In this document: positions 1-9,042 of the stretch, in pieces
Layout: every line of letters begins with the position of its first letter
Numbering within the stretch: position 1 is the stretch's first letter
Position numbers and translations under genes: made by a program
Source of the DNA: Rhizobium sp. RU36D
GTDB taxonomy: Bacteria > Pseudomonadota > Alphaproteobacteria > Rhizobiales > Rhizobiaceae
Length of the DNA: 64,000 bases
Direction: 5' to 3'
Assembly: GCF_900176345.1 (NCBI RefSeq)
Contig: NZ_FWXU01000001.1
Coordinates: 186,001-250,000 of the forward strand
Notes under the pieces: model-generated
The model's input: the letters and a program-made list of their open reading frames with translations, nothing else
What the model was told of the DNA's origin: nothing
Databases searched by the model: none

Positions 1-1
1 C

Positions 2-592
2 GTGCAGAACGCCAAGGCGCAGTCGATGCCGAAAGACAATATCGACCGCGCGATCAAGAAGGCATCCGGTGCAGACGCCGAAAGCTATGATGCGATCCGC
101 TATGAAGGCTACGGCCCCGGTGGCGTCGCGATCATTGTCGAGGCACTGACCGACAACCGTAACCGCACGGCGTCGAGCGTTCGCTCCACCTTCACCAAGG
201 CCGGCGGCGCGTTGGGTGAAACCGGCTCGGTCTCCTTCTCCTTCGACCATGTCGGTGAAATCACCTACAAGGCCTCGGTCGGCGACGCCGACAAGGTGAT
301 GGAAGCGGCCATCGAAGCCGGCGCGGAAGACGTCGTCAGCGATTACGACGGCCACACCATCTATTGCAGCTTCGAAGACATGAACGAAGTTTCCAAGGCG
401 CTGGAAGCGGTGCTCGGAGAAGCCGACTCGGTTAAAGCGATCTGGAAGCCGCAGAACACCGTTCCGGTGGACGAGGAAAAGGCTCAGTCGCTGATGAAGC
501 TGATCGACACGCTGGAAGACGATGACGACGTGCAGAACGTCTACTCGAACTTCGAAGTGTCGGACGAGGTCATGGCCAAGCTGTCGGCGTAA
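2..592 (+). CDS. yebC: YebC/PmpR-family regulatory protein, C-terminal 196 residues (5' end outside window)
   Basis: Only the C-terminal part is present. The first complete codons read [20 protein letters not shown], the conserved segment that lies some 50 residues into YebC proteins (family length about 248), so the true start lies left of base 1. The family binds DNA as a PmpR-type regulator; TACO1/YebC members also assist translation through difficult peptide stretches. The acidic segment [19 protein letters not shown] near the end is typical of the C-terminal domain. The TAA stop at 590 is followed by a good intrinsic terminator, so the gene ends its own transcript. Family assignment is firm; regulatory targets cannot be read from this sequence. 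Confidence 0.95.
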   Translation: MQNAKAQSMPKDNIDRAIKKASGADAESYDAIRYEGYGPGGVAIIVEALTDNRNRTASSVRSTFTKAGGALGETGSVSFSFDHVGEITYKASVGDADKVMEAAIEAGAEDVVSDYDGHTIYCSFEDMNEVSKALEAVLGEADSVKAIWKPQNTVPVDEEKAQSLMKLIDTLEDDDDVQNVYSNFEVSDEVMAKLSA

Positions 593-617
593 CCAGTCTG
601 GCTCAACGATTGACAAG

Positions 618-646
618 CCCGGTCGTGCCAAACGACCGGGTTTTTC
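618..646 (+). terminator. intrinsic terminator of yebC
   Basis: A 9-bp perfect stem CCCGGTCGT/ACGACCGGG (618-626 and 632-640) with a 5-nt loop is followed by five T, 26 bases after the yebC stop. Confidence 0.85.
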
Positions 647-684
647 TATGCCGGCAATCGAGCCGCACAGGTCATCCAAACGAC

Positions 685-710
685 AAAAAGCCCGGACAAG
701 CCGGGCTTTC
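685..710 (-). terminator. intrinsic terminator of rpmE
   Basis: Read on the minus strand, a GC-rich stem AAAGCCCGG/CCGGGCTTT with a 5-nt loop ends in a T-rich run, 24 bases after the rpmE stop. With the yebC terminator it insulates two convergent genes. Confidence 0.8.
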
Positions 711-733
711 GAAGAACACAATCAAAAATTCGA

Positions 734-955
734 TTAGAGGCCGAGGCCGCCGAAGCGCTTGTTGAACTTCGACAGGCGACCGCCGCGGTCCATCAGCTGC
801 TGGTTGCCGCCGGTCCATGCCGGATGCGACTTCGGGTCGATTTCGAGGTTCATGACAGCGCCTTCCGAACCCCAGGTCGAGCGGGTTTCATATTCGGTGC
901 CGTCGGTCATGACCACCTTAATCAGGTGGTAGTCGGGATGAATCTTGTCCTTCAT
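734..955 (-). CDS. rpmE: 50S ribosomal protein bL31
   Basis: A 73-residue bL31 with the family signature [20 protein letters not shown] at the N terminus and the C-terminal [11 protein letters not shown] segment. It sits on the large ribosomal subunit near the central protuberance. It contains no cysteine at all, so it is a zinc-independent (C-minus) form rather than the CxxC zinc-ribbon form. A lone ribosomal gene, it is followed by its own terminator. The ATG at 955 is preceded on the minus strand by a purine-rich stretch (AGGAAGACC), supporting this start. Confidence 0.95.
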   Translation of the reverse strand: MKDKIHPDYHLIKVVMTDGTEYETRSTWGSEGAVMNLEIDPKSHPAWTGGNQQLMDRGGRLSKFNKRFGGLGL

Positions 956-1143
956 AGCGGTCTTCCTGCTTGGCCGGCGGGTCCATCTGTCGCAATTGCG
1001 TCAGCGGAGCGTATTGAAATAAATGAAGCCGCAAACCAGTCCGGCTACGGCTTCCCAATTCGATGCCGTGCCTATACATGAAGGGCGCGAAGATAACAAG
1101 TGCCTTGGCAGGAACCGCTGGTGCAGCGGTGGAGAATGCAATC

Positions 1144-2943
1144 GTGACCGAAATCCCCGATCAACAGGCCCGCAAGACCCGCTCGCTCAGGCCGCTTTCA
1201 GGCCTTCTTCCCTATCTCGCCCGGTACAAGGGCATGGCGGCAGCGGCCCTGTTTTTCCTGTCGCTTGCCGCTGCGACGACGCTTGCCTTGCCCTTAGCCG
1301 TCCGTCGCATGCTCGATCACGGCTTCAACGCCGCCGACAGCGGTTTCATCAACAACTATTTCGCGATGATGATCATCATGGCGGTGGTGTTGGCGCTCGC
1401 CAGCGCCTTTCGCTATTACTTCGTCATCACCATCGGCGAGCGCATCGTCGCCGATGTCAGGCGCGACGTTTTCGCCCATGTTACCCGGCTCTCGCCGGAC
1501 TTTTTCGACGTCAACCAATCCGGCGAAATCGTCTCCCGGCTGACGGCCGATACCACGCAGATCAAATCCGCGGTCGGCGCGACAGCCTCGCTGGCACTGC
1601 GCAACACGATCCTCTGTCTCGGCGCGATGGCCATGATGATCTATACCAGCCCGCGGCTTTCGGTGCTGGTGCTGGCAGCCATCCCGGTCATCGTCTTTCC
1701 CCTGGTGGCCTTTGGCCGCTCGGTGCGCAAGCGCTCCCGCGAGGCCCAGGACAAGCTGGCCGCCGCTTCGGCCTATGCCGGCGAAACCATCGCCGCCGTC
1801 CGCACCGTCCAGGCCTTCAATGGCGAACAGGCGGCAACGGACCGCTACGCATCCGCCGTCGAATTTGCCTATGATGCCGCCCGCGCGGCCGTGCGGACAC
1901 GGGCCGTCCTCACCGGCGTCGCCATCACGCTCATCTTCGGCAGCATCGTCGCGATCCTGTGGTATGGCGCGCAGGGCGTCCTGTCAGGCACGTTGAGTGC
2001 CGGAACACTCGGACAGTTCCTCATTTATTCGGTGATCGCAGCCGGCTCGATGGGCTCGCTGAGCGAAGTCTGGAGCGAATTGTCCCAGGCCGGCGGCGCA
2101 GCGGAACGCCTGACGGAACTGCTGCAGCAGGATCCAACCATCAAGGCGCCAACCTCGCCGCAAAGCCTGCCGAAGCCTGCCCGGGGTCGGGTCGAATTCA
2201 ACGACCTGCGATTCGCATACCCTTCCCATATCTCGCGCGTGGCGCTGAACGGCCTGACATTCACGGTGGAACCCGGCGAAACCGTTGCCATCGTCGGCCC
2301 ATCAGGGGCTGGCAAAAGCACGGTCTTCGCCCTGCTGCTTCGCTACTACGACCCGACCTCCGGCAGCATCAACCTGGATGGCCTCGACATCCGCACGGTA
2401 TCGCCGCACGACCTGCGCAGCCGGCTGGCAATCGTCCCGCAGGACGTCACCATCTTCGCCGCCTCCATTCACGACAACATCGCCTTCGGAACGCCGGGTG
2501 CGACCCGCGAACAGGTTCGCGCCGCAGCCCAGGCCGCCCAGGCCGACGAGTTCATCGCGCGGCTGGAGCATGGCTACGACACTGACGTCGGCGAGCGCGG
2601 GGTGACGCTGTCAGGCGGCCAGCGCCAGCGCATCGCCATTGCCCGTGCCATCCTGCGCGATGCCCCGGTGCTGTTGCTCGACGAGGCGACCTCCGCGCTG
2701 GATGCCGAAAGCGAAACGCTGGTGCAGAAGGCGCTCGACGGCCTGATGCAGAACCGCACCACGATCGTGATCGCCCACCGCCTGGCCACAGTGCTGAAGG
2801 CAGATCGAATCCTTGTCATGGATGAGGGTCGAATCGCCGAGATGGGTACGCATCAAAGCCTCATCCAGCAGGATGGGCTCTATGCCAAGCTCGCGCGCCT
2901 GCAGTTTGAAAGCGGCGCAAGGGATTTCCTGGCGGTCAAGTAA
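1144..2943 (+). CDS. MsbA-type ABC exporter, permease-ATPase fusion
   Basis: A half-size ABC exporter of 599 residues: an N-terminal six-helix membrane domain (about residues 20-330) followed by a nucleotide-binding domain. Seen motifs are Walker A GPSGAGKST near residue 385, signature LSGGQRQRIAIARA near 489, Walker B VLLLDEATSALD near 509 and the switch histidine in IAHR near 544. It would act as an inner-membrane homodimer; related proteins flip lipids or export drugs or peptides, and the substrate here is not readable. The GTG at 1144 is chosen because GGAG lies 9 bases upstream; ATG codons at 1063 and 1078 are in frame but lack a ribosome site. It stands alone, convergent with the next gene. 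Confidence 0.9.
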   Translation: MTEIPDQQARKTRSLRPLSGLLPYLARYKGMAAAALFFLSLAAATTLALPLAVRRMLDHGFNAADSGFINNYFAMMIIMAVVLALASAFRYYFVITIGERIVADVRRDVFAHVTRLSPDFFDVNQSGEIVSRLTADTTQIKSAVGATASLALRNTILCLGAMAMMIYTSPRLSVLVLAAIPVIVFPLVAFGRSVRKRSREAQDKLAAASAYAGETIAAVRTVQAFNGEQAATDRYASAVEFAYDAARAAVRTRAVLTGVAITLIFGSIVAILWYGAQGVLSGTLSAGTLGQFLIYSVIAAGSMGSLSEVWSELSQAGGAAERLTELLQQDPTIKAPTSPQSLPKPARGRVEFNDLRFAYPSHISRVALNGLTFTVEPGETVAIVGPSGAGKSTVFALLLRYYDPTSGSINLDGLDIRTVSPHDLRSRLAIVPQDVTIFAASIHDNIAFGTPGATREQVRAAAQAAQADEFIARLEHGYDTDVGERGVTLSGGQRQRIAIARAILRDAPVLLLDEATSALDAESETLVQKALDGLMQNRTTIVIAHRLATVLKADRILVMDEGRIAEMGTHQSLIQQDGLYAKLARLQFESGARDFLAVK

Positions 2944-2955
2944 GACCCGTCAGGC

Positions 2956-4599
2956 TCAGCCGCCGACCGAGCGGCCCGCAACGCGCCCGGAGAACAGGCA
3001 GCCGCCCAGAAACGTGCCTTCCAGCGCGTTGTAGCCATGCATGCCGCCACCGCCGAAGCCGGCCGCCTCCCCGGCAGCGTAAAGGCCTGATACCGGTTGG
3101 CCCTCCGCATCCAGCACCCGGCCGGAGAGGTCGGTGTGGATGCCACCAAGGGTCTTGCGGGTCAGGATATGCAGCCTCACCCCGATCAGCGGTCCCGCGG
3201 CAGGATCCAGAAGGCGATGCGGTTTGGCGGTGCGCATCAGCTTGTCGCCGAGATAGCCGCGCGCGCCGCGGATGGCCGTCACCTGCGCGTCCTTGCTGAA
3301 CTTGTTGTCGATCTCCCGGTCCCTCGCCTCGATCTGACGGCGCAGATGATGCAGGCTGAGCCGATGCTCGCCGCTGATCTCGTTCATGCCCTGGACCAGG
3401 TCTTCCAGCGTATCCCGGACGACGAAGTCCTCGCCCTTGTCCATGAAGGCCTGGACCGGGCCGGGCGGGTTCTTGCCGAGCCGCTTGAGCAGAAGCGGAA
3501 TGTCCTTGTTGGTCAGGTCGGGATTCTGCTCAGACCCCGACAGTGCAAATTCCTTCTTGATGATGGCCTTGTTGAGGATGAACCAGCTATAATCATGGCC
3601 GCGCGAGCAGATCGCCTTCAAGGTCGCCAGGGTGTCGAAACCCGGCATGGCAGGCGCCTCGAAGCGGTTGCCATCGGCATCGCACCAGAAGGAGGAAGGC
3701 CCCGGCAGGATGCGGATGCCATGGCCGGGCCAGATCGGATCCCAGTTCTTCAGGCCTTCGGTATAGTGCCACATACGGTCTTCATTGATGAGGCTTCCGC
3801 CCGCCAATCGCGTGACCTCCAGCATGCGCCCATCGACATGCTGCGGCACGCCGTAAACCATGGTCTTTGGCGGCGCGCCCAGGCGCTGCACCGGCCACTG
3901 CTTGCGCACCAGATCGTGGTTGCCGCCAATGCCGCCGGAGGCGACGATGGTCGCGGCGGAACGGATGGCGAAGCTGCCGACAGCCTCGCGGGAACTCGCC
4001 TGCCCGCGGGCGACCGAATCGGCTTTGAGCACCGTGCCCTCCGCGCCGGTCACGACACCATTGGTAACGACAAGACGATCGACCTGATGGCGAAACAGCA
4101 GGGTAAGCTTGCCGTCCTGCTCCAACTGTCGCGCCTTGGCGACAAACGGCGCGAGGACACCGGGTCCCGTGCCCCAGGTGACATGAAAGCGCGGCACCGA
4201 ATTTCCATGGCCATGGGCGAGGCTCCCTCCCCGCTCCGCCCAGCCGACAACCGGAAACCAGCGCATACCCATGGCATGCAGCCAGCGGCGCTTCTCGCCA
4301 CCGGCAAAATCGAGATAGCTTTCGGCCCATTGGCGCGGCCAGTGGTCCTCGGGGCGATCAAAGGCAGCAGAACCCAGCCAGTCCTGCCGCGCCAGGTCCA
4401 TGCTGTCGCGAATGCCAAGGCGGCGCTGCTCCGGACTATCGATGAAAAACAATCCGCCCAGCGACCAGAAGGCCTGGCCGCCGAAATTCTGCTCTCCCTC
4501 CTGGTCGAGAATACAGACTTTCAGGCCGCGAGCGGCAGCCTCCGTCGCGGCAACCAGACCGGCAAGGCCCGCGCCGATCACCATCACGTCGTAGTCCAT
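2956..4599 (-). CDS. FAD-binding dehydrogenase (COG3573 / ketosteroid-dehydrogenase-like flavoprotein)
   Basis: A 547-residue flavoprotein with the dinucleotide-binding start VIGAGLAGLVAATEAAARG (residues 7-25) and the C-terminal FAD motif GLYAAGEAAGFGGGGMHG. It resembles fumarate-reductase/succinate-dehydrogenase flavoprotein-type enzymes annotated as FAD-binding dehydrogenase. It carries no signal peptide and is probably cytoplasmic. The physiological substrate is unknown; family members act on steroids, fumarate-like acids or acyl compounds. The ATG at 4599 follows GGGAGGTGGG, a strong ribosome site on the minus strand. It appears to be a single-gene unit; an inverted repeat lies 40 bases upstream and may be its operator. 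Confidence 0.88.
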   Translation of the reverse strand: MDYDVMVIGAGLAGLVAATEAAARGLKVCILDQEGEQNFGGQAFWSLGGLFFIDSPEQRRLGIRDSMDLARQDWLGSAAFDRPEDHWPRQWAESYLDFAGGEKRRWLHAMGMRWFPVVGWAERGGSLAHGHGNSVPRFHVTWGTGPGVLAPFVAKARQLEQDGKLTLLFRHQVDRLVVTNGVVTGAEGTVLKADSVARGQASSREAVGSFAIRSAATIVASGGIGGNHDLVRKQWPVQRLGAPPKTMVYGVPQHVDGRMLEVTRLAGGSLINEDRMWHYTEGLKNWDPIWPGHGIRILPGPSSFWCDADGNRFEAPAMPGFDTLATLKAICSRGHDYSWFILNKAIIKKEFALSGSEQNPDLTNKDIPLLLKRLGKNPPGPVQAFMDKGEDFVVRDTLEDLVQGMNEISGEHRLSLHHLRRQIEARDREIDNKFSKDAQVTAIRGARGYLGDKLMRTAKPHRLLDPAAGPLIGVRLHILTRKTLGGIHTDLSGRVLDAEGQPVSGLYAAGEAAGFGGGGMHGYNALEGTFLGGCLFSGRVAGRSVGG

Positions 4600-4635
4600 G
4601 CACCCACCTCCCGGACAATCTCCTTGGGGGTGAAC

Positions 4636-4649
4636 TTACGCGCACGTAA
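4636..4649 (-). promoter_or_regulatory. inverted repeat upstream of the FAD dehydrogenase, candidate operator
   Basis: TTACG (4636-4640) and CGTAA (4645-4649) form an inverted repeat around CGCA. On the minus strand the context is TGACGTTTACGTGCGCGTAA, which resembles the ACGTTTACGT-type sites bound by LiuR (MerR family) in other proteobacteria. The match is by eye only. Confidence 0.35.
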
Positions 4650-4672
4650 ACGTCAGTGCAATATCAGGGATG

Positions 4673-5704
4673 TTAGCGCTCGGTCAGTTTCAGCTCGATG
4701 CGACGGTTTTGTGATCGGGCTTCTGGGGTGTCCCCTTCGGCGATCGGCTGGAACTCGCCAAAGCCTGCAGCGACAAGCCGATCGGCAGGCACGCCCTTGG
4801 AAATCAGGAACTTGACGACCGAAATCGCGCGGGCCGACGACAATTCCCAGTTATCCGCGTAGCGGCCGGCACCGGACAACGCCACGTTGTCGGTGTGACC
4901 ATCGACGCGCAGGACCCAGTTGATCTCGGCGGGAATTTCCTTGGCAAGATCGAGGATGGCATTTGCGAGCTTTTCCATCTCCACCTGCCCCGCCGGGTTC
5001 AACTCGTTACCCCCTGAGGGAAACAGCACTTCGGACTGGAAGACGAAGCGGTCACCGACAATGCGGATATTCTCCCGATCCGACAGGATTTCGCGCAGGC
5101 GCCCGAAGAAGTCAGAGCGGTAGCGATTGAGTTCCTGGACACGCTGGGCCAGGGCGACATTAAGACGCCGCCCGAGATCGGCAATCTTGGTCTGCGAGGC
5201 CTGGTCCTTGGCCTCGGATACCTGCAGCGCTTCTTCCACCGCCGCGATCTGCGCACGAAGAGCGGCGATCTGCTGGTTCAGAAGGTCGATCTGGCTCATC
5301 GCCCGGGTGCTGACCTGCATTTCATTGTCCAGACGAGCCGTCAGTTCGCCGATGCGCGCGGTTGCCGCCGCGGATGTGCCGGTGCCGGCGGCCAGCAATT
5401 GCTGCAGCCGAGAGCGCTCGGTTTCCGACGACGCAAGCGACGACTGCAAGGTCGCCAGCGTATCCTCCAGATCCTGCTTGCCGCTTTTCTCCAGCGCCAG
5501 GAGCTGGGTGAGTTCGGCAATCTGGCTGTTCAACCGGTTCAGAACCTCGTCCTTGCCGGAAATTTCCCGGCTTAGGATGAACTGCGCCAGCACGAAGACC
5601 GTGAGCAGGAACATGATGGCAAGCAGCAGCGTCGACAATGCGTCGACGAAACCGGGCCAGTAATCGATGTGGCGCTGAGCGCGACGATTTCGCCCGAGAG
5701 CCAT
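4673..5704 (-). CDS. peptidoglycan-binding OmpA/MotB-like membrane protein
   Basis: A 343-residue protein with one N-terminal transmembrane segment (about residues 22-45), a long coiled coil (about 48-195), and a C-terminal OmpA/MotB peptidoglycan-binding domain (about 225-343) carrying DGHTDNVALSG and RAISVVKFLISKGVPADRL. It lies 3 bases downstream of a MotA/TolQ-like gene, so the two form an operon and probably a proton-driven stator-like complex across the inner membrane. No flagellar gene is nearby and the coiled coil is unusually long for MotB, so a Tol/ExbBD-like or envelope role is more likely than motility. The last 119 residues alone would support the domain call. Confidence 0.85.
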   Translation of the reverse strand: MALGRNRRAQRHIDYWPGFVDALSTLLLAIMFLLTVFVLAQFILSREISGKDEVLNRLNSQIAELTQLLALEKSGKQDLEDTLATLQSSLASSETERSRLQQLLAAGTGTSAAATARIGELTARLDNEMQVSTRAMSQIDLLNQQIAALRAQIAAVEEALQVSEAKDQASQTKIADLGRRLNVALAQRVQELNRYRSDFFGRLREILSDRENIRIVGDRFVFQSEVLFPSGGNELNPAGQVEMEKLANAILDLAKEIPAEINWVLRVDGHTDNVALSGAGRYADNWELSSARAISVVKFLISKGVPADRLVAAGFGEFQPIAEGDTPEARSQNRRIELKLTER

Positions 5705-5707
5705 GCG

Positions 5708-6760
5708 TTACTTGCTCCCGCCAATCTTCTCGTTAAGTCGGTCCAGCGTCTTGCGCATGGCACGCGCATCCTCCTGCTGGGCCTCGATCCAGTCGCGCAG
5801 CATCTGTTGCTCGTTGCGCATGTTCTTCACCAGACCCTGGATGCCCTCGGCCAATCCTGCCATGGCATTGACCGACCGGTCATTGCCGCCGGCCGGTTGC
5901 TGCTCGGCAATCTTGCCGAGCTTTTCAATCAGCTCGCGGATTTCCTCCGAGGACACACCGCCCGACGCATCCGAAGCGACAACAGCGCCGGAAATGCCGT
6001 CGGAGCCCAGGTCGGTCACGGACGAGAGCCAGTTTTCAAGCTCGGTATAAAACCTGTTCTGTGCGCGGCCCGCTTGCAGATCGAGGAAACCGAGAATGAG
6101 CGAGCCGGAAAGACCGAGCAGCGAAGACGAAAACGCCGTGCCCATGCCTTGCAACGGGCCGGACAGGCCATTCTTCAGCGCCTGCAGCACGTCGCCGCTG
6201 TCGCCCGAGGCCGGGTCGAGAGACTGGATCACGGAACTGATCGAGGCGATCGTTCCGAGCAGACCCCAGAAGGTGCCGAGCAGGCCGAGAAAGACCAGAA
6301 GCCCGATCAGGTAGCGCGAGGTATCCCGCGACTCGTCAAGACGCGTGGCGATCGAATCGAGGATAGACCGAAGCGTCGTCGTGGAGATGGTAACGGAGGA
6401 ACTGCGATTGCCGATCAGTGCGCGCATCGGCGCCAGCAGCTTGGGATCACGCCCGACCTTGTCGGCACTGCCGGCAGCCCGGAAAGAATTGAACCAGCGC
6501 ACCTCAGGCCGCAGCGCCAGCACGTGGTTGAACACCAGGATGATGCCGACGGCCAGGACGCCGAGAATCAGACCATTGAGCCCGGGATTGGTGACGAAGG
6601 CCGCATGGGCCTGCCGGTAGAGGATTGCCGTGATGAACCCGACGATCACCAGGAACAGCAGCATGGTGGAGAAATATGGCATCGGGCTCGAAAGCTTGCG
6701 GCCATTTTCGCCGCTGCCGATTTCGGCGCCCTCCAAATCCTCCAGCTTCACTTTCGCCAT
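5708..6760 (-). CDS. MotA/TolQ/ExbB-family proton-channel protein
   Basis: A 350-residue membrane protein with hydrophobic segments near residues 30-47, 60-80, 138-165 and 190-215. The segment LIGLLVFLGLLGTFWGLLGTI is the conserved MotA/TolQ/ExbB core, and SSSLLGLSGSLILGFLDL follows it. First gene of a pair with the OmpA/MotB-like gene 3 bases downstream. By family knowledge such pairs couple the proton gradient to work at the cell wall. The C-terminal hydrophilic tail after residue 220 is long and partly helical. Which process it powers is unknown; there is no chemotaxis or flagellar gene next to it. Confidence 0.85.
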   Translation of the reverse strand: MAKVKLEDLEGAEIGSGENGRKLSSPMPYFSTMLLFLVIVGFITAILYRQAHAAFVTNPGLNGLILGVLAVGIILVFNHVLALRPEVRWFNSFRAAGSADKVGRDPKLLAPMRALIGNRSSSVTISTTTLRSILDSIATRLDESRDTSRYLIGLLVFLGLLGTFWGLLGTIASISSVIQSLDPASGDSGDVLQALKNGLSGPLQGMGTAFSSSLLGLSGSLILGFLDLQAGRAQNRFYTELENWLSSVTDLGSDGISGAVVASDASGGVSSEEIRELIEKLGKIAEQQPAGGNDRSVNAMAGLAEGIQGLVKNMRNEQQMLRDWIEAQQEDARAMRKTLDRLNEKIGGSK

Positions 6761-6864
6761 GTTGCCCTCAGCCTCCGGGAATGTTGCCGCCGGAGGCTAG
6801 TAGAAAATTGAGACGAATTGAAGGGAAAAGCCGTGTTGCCCCAAAACCTTCCGGGGAAAGCTTA

Positions 6865-7665
6865 TCAGGCTTTCGGAACCGGCCGGTTGACGACTTCAAC
6901 CAGCGCCTTCTGGATATACTCGTTGCCCGCAACCACCGAGCGGCTTTCGAAAATGTCCTGACCGCCCTTCATGTCGCTGGAAAAGCCACCCGCTTCGCGA
7001 ATCAGCAACAGGCCGGCAGCCACGTCCCAGGGCGCAAGATCGGTTTCCCAGAAGCCATCCATTCGACCGGCAGCCACATAGGCGAGATCGAGCGAGGCGG
7101 CGCCCAGACGGCGCAGGCCCGCCGTTTCGCCCATCACATGGCGCAGTTCCACCAGGAACTTGCCGTGATGACCGCGACCGAGATGCGGAACCCCGCAGCC
7201 GATCACGCAATCGGACAGGACCTTTCGAGCCGCGACCCGCAGGCGGCGGTCGTTGAGGAAGGCTCCGCCGCCGCGCTCGGCCGTGTAGAGTTCATCCGTT
7301 GCCGGGTTGAACACGACACCGGCGACGATCTCGCCATTGCGCTCCAGCGCGATCGAAACGGCAAACTGCGGAATGCCGTGCAGGAAGTTCGTGGTGCCAT
7401 CAAGCGGATCGACGATCCAGCGATGTGCGCCATCGGTCCCGGTGATCTCCTCGCTTTCCTCGCCGAGGAAACCATAGGTGGGGCGCGCCTTCAGCAACTC
7501 GTCCTTGACGATCTTTTCAGCCTTTAGGTCCGCCTGGGAGACGAAATCGCTCGGCCCCTTCACCGAGACCTGCAGGTTCTGCACTTCGCCGAAATCACGT
7601 GACAGCGACTTGCCCGCCTTGAGCGCGGCCTGGACCATGACATTGAGAAGAGCTGAACGAGCCAT
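6865..7665 (-). CDS. suhB: inositol-1-monophosphatase family phosphatase
   Basis: A 266-residue member of the Mg2+/Li+-dependent phosphatase family. Metal-site motifs are visible: GFLGEESEE (residues 65-73), WIVDPLDGTTNFLHGIP (83-99) and a C-terminal WDVAAGLLLIREAGG. The family hydrolyses inositol phosphates; SuhB also influences RNA metabolism in enterobacteria. It is transcribed alone on the minus strand, about 100 bases upstream of the MotA/TolQ-like gene and in the same direction, so read-through is possible. A second, more distant member (histidinol-phosphatase type) lies near 58.4 kb. I use suhB for the family; substrate specificity is not proved. Confidence 0.88.
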   Translation of the reverse strand: MARSALLNVMVQAALKAGKSLSRDFGEVQNLQVSVKGPSDFVSQADLKAEKIVKDELLKARPTYGFLGEESEEITGTDGAHRWIVDPLDGTTNFLHGIPQFAVSIALERNGEIVAGVVFNPATDELYTAERGGGAFLNDRRLRVAARKVLSDCVIGCGVPHLGRGHHGKFLVELRHVMGETAGLRRLGAASLDLAYVAAGRMDGFWETDLAPWDVAAGLLLIREAGGFSSDMKGGQDIFESRSVVAGNEYIQKALVEVVNRPVPKA

Positions 7666-7896
7666 GTGGTGTTTCCTGATGGGCGTATGGCGCCCGAATT
7701 TTTAGCGAAAGTGGCCGGGACGCAGGATTTTAAGGTCGCGGCATGGGGTTGGCGGGTTCAAGACCACAAAAACGGCCGCAATTCAAGGGCTGCAGGCATA
7801 ATCGGCCATAGGCGCGGACGGCCAAGCGTCAATCATGGTGAACGAGCATGCGCCGGCAAAGTCGCTTATGCCGGGTCGACGGATCAAGCCAGGGCC

Positions 7897-9042
7897 TCAG
7901 CTGCGGCGAAACTTGTTGGCCGCGTCGATCGCCTGTTTCTGCTGCTCGTCATTTATGCCCAGATAGAAGTCCTCAAGTGCGGGATCCTTGAGGCCGGCGC
8001 GGCGCGACAGCACATACCACTTGGCCGCCTGGATCGGATCCGGCTTGGTGCCCAAGGCATTGACATAGAGATGGGCCAACCGGTTCTGCGCGACCACATT
8101 GCCTCTGTTGGCGGCGACATTCAGCCAGTTGAACCCGCCGTCATAGTCCTTCTCGCCGGCGATGCCATTGACCAGCCAGATCCCCATGTCGAGCTGCGCC
8201 GTGTCGAAGCCCGCTTTGGCGGCACGCTCCAGCCAGTAGCGGGCCTTTGCCTTCTTTTCCGGTTCGATGTCGTTCAGGGTCTTGTAGATCTGCGCAACGG
8301 CATATTGCGAGTCGGCAATGCCCTGTTCGGCGGACTTCTCGTAATAAGGCAGCGCCAGCTTGAGGCCCTTTTCGCTGGGATTGTCGGCAACCAGCGTCTG
8401 CGCCCAATTGAACTGCGCCGACCCATCGCCCGCATCGGCGGCCTTCTTCATGAACTCGTCGGCCTTGGCCTTGTCACGCGTCACGTCCTTGCCGTCCATC
8501 AGCAGCAGGGCGTATTTGAACATGGCAGGCGGATCGCCGCCCTCGGCTGCCTTTCCATACCAGAAGGCCGCCGCCTTCGCGTCGCGCTTGACGCCGAGCC
8601 CGCGGGAGATCAGCTCCGCCACCAGGGTCTGGGCCGCAGCGTCTCCCAGTTGCGCGCGCGGCAAGGCCTTGGAGAGTGCAGTGACATAGAGGCCCTGCTG
8701 GTAGGCGCCGTAAACTTCATCCACCTTGCCGGTGAAGGCCTTTTCCGGCGGAAGCGGCGGGAGCGGCATGCCCATGCGCTGAAGCAGCGTAATACCCTGA
8801 GACGGATTGGCCCCTTTGTCTTCTTCGCCGGGGATTTCCACGATGCCGGGGGTCGGCACCCGATCCCCACTTGCCGCCCGCCCCGTCCGCTGCAGCGTCA
8901 GAGCCTCGGCCTCTGTCGGTGCGGCCGGCGGCGCCTTTGGCTGCTCCATGTCCTGCGCCCATGCGATGGATCCCTCCGCGGAAAGCAGAAGGACAGCGGC
9001 GATCAGAAAACGGAGGCGAGTGAGCGTCATAATTGGCTTCAA
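7897..9042 (-). CDS. Sel1-repeat (TPR-like) secreted protein
   Basis: A 381-residue protein with an N-terminal signal peptide (about residues 5-29, ending near SIAWAQ), a proline-rich linker, and a Sel1-like repeat domain from about 125 to 360. Repeat cores such as AAFWYGKAAEGGDPPAMFKYA, ALPYYEKSAEQGIADSQYA and ARYWLERAAKAGFDTAQLD are clear. Sel1 repeats mediate protein-protein contacts. Its ATG at 9042 overlaps the stop codon of the upstream ThiE-like gene (ATGA), so the two are translationally coupled. A second ATG at 9030 is an alternative start. Probably periplasmic; the binding partner is unknown. Confidence 0.85.
   Translation of the reverse strand: MKPIMTLTRLRFLIAAVLLLSAEGSIAWAQDMEQPKAPPAAPTEAEALTLQRTGRAASGDRVPTPGIVEIPGEEDKGANPSQGITLLQRMGMPLPPLPPEKAFTGKVDEVYGAYQQGLYVTALSKALPRAQLGDAAAQTLVAELISRGLGVKRDAKAAAFWYGKAAEGGDPPAMFKYALLLMDGKDVTRDKAKADEFMKKAADAGDGSAQFNWAQTLVADNPSEKGLKLALPYYEKSAEQGIADSQYAVAQIYKTLNDIEPEKKAKARYWLERAAKAGFDTAQLDMGIWLVNGIAGEKDYDGGFNWLNVAANRGNVVAQNRLAHLYVNALGTKPDPIQAAKWYVLSRRAGLKDPALEDFYLGINDEQQKQAIDAANKFRRS

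Noticed and set aside
1063..1143. An N-terminal extension of the ABC exporter
   Set aside because: GTG 1144 with GGAG is a better start and gives the usual length.
3097..4815. A 572-codon frame opposite the FAD dehydrogenase
   Set aside because: A GC-skew shadow; the opposite frame has clear FAD motifs and a strong ribosome site.
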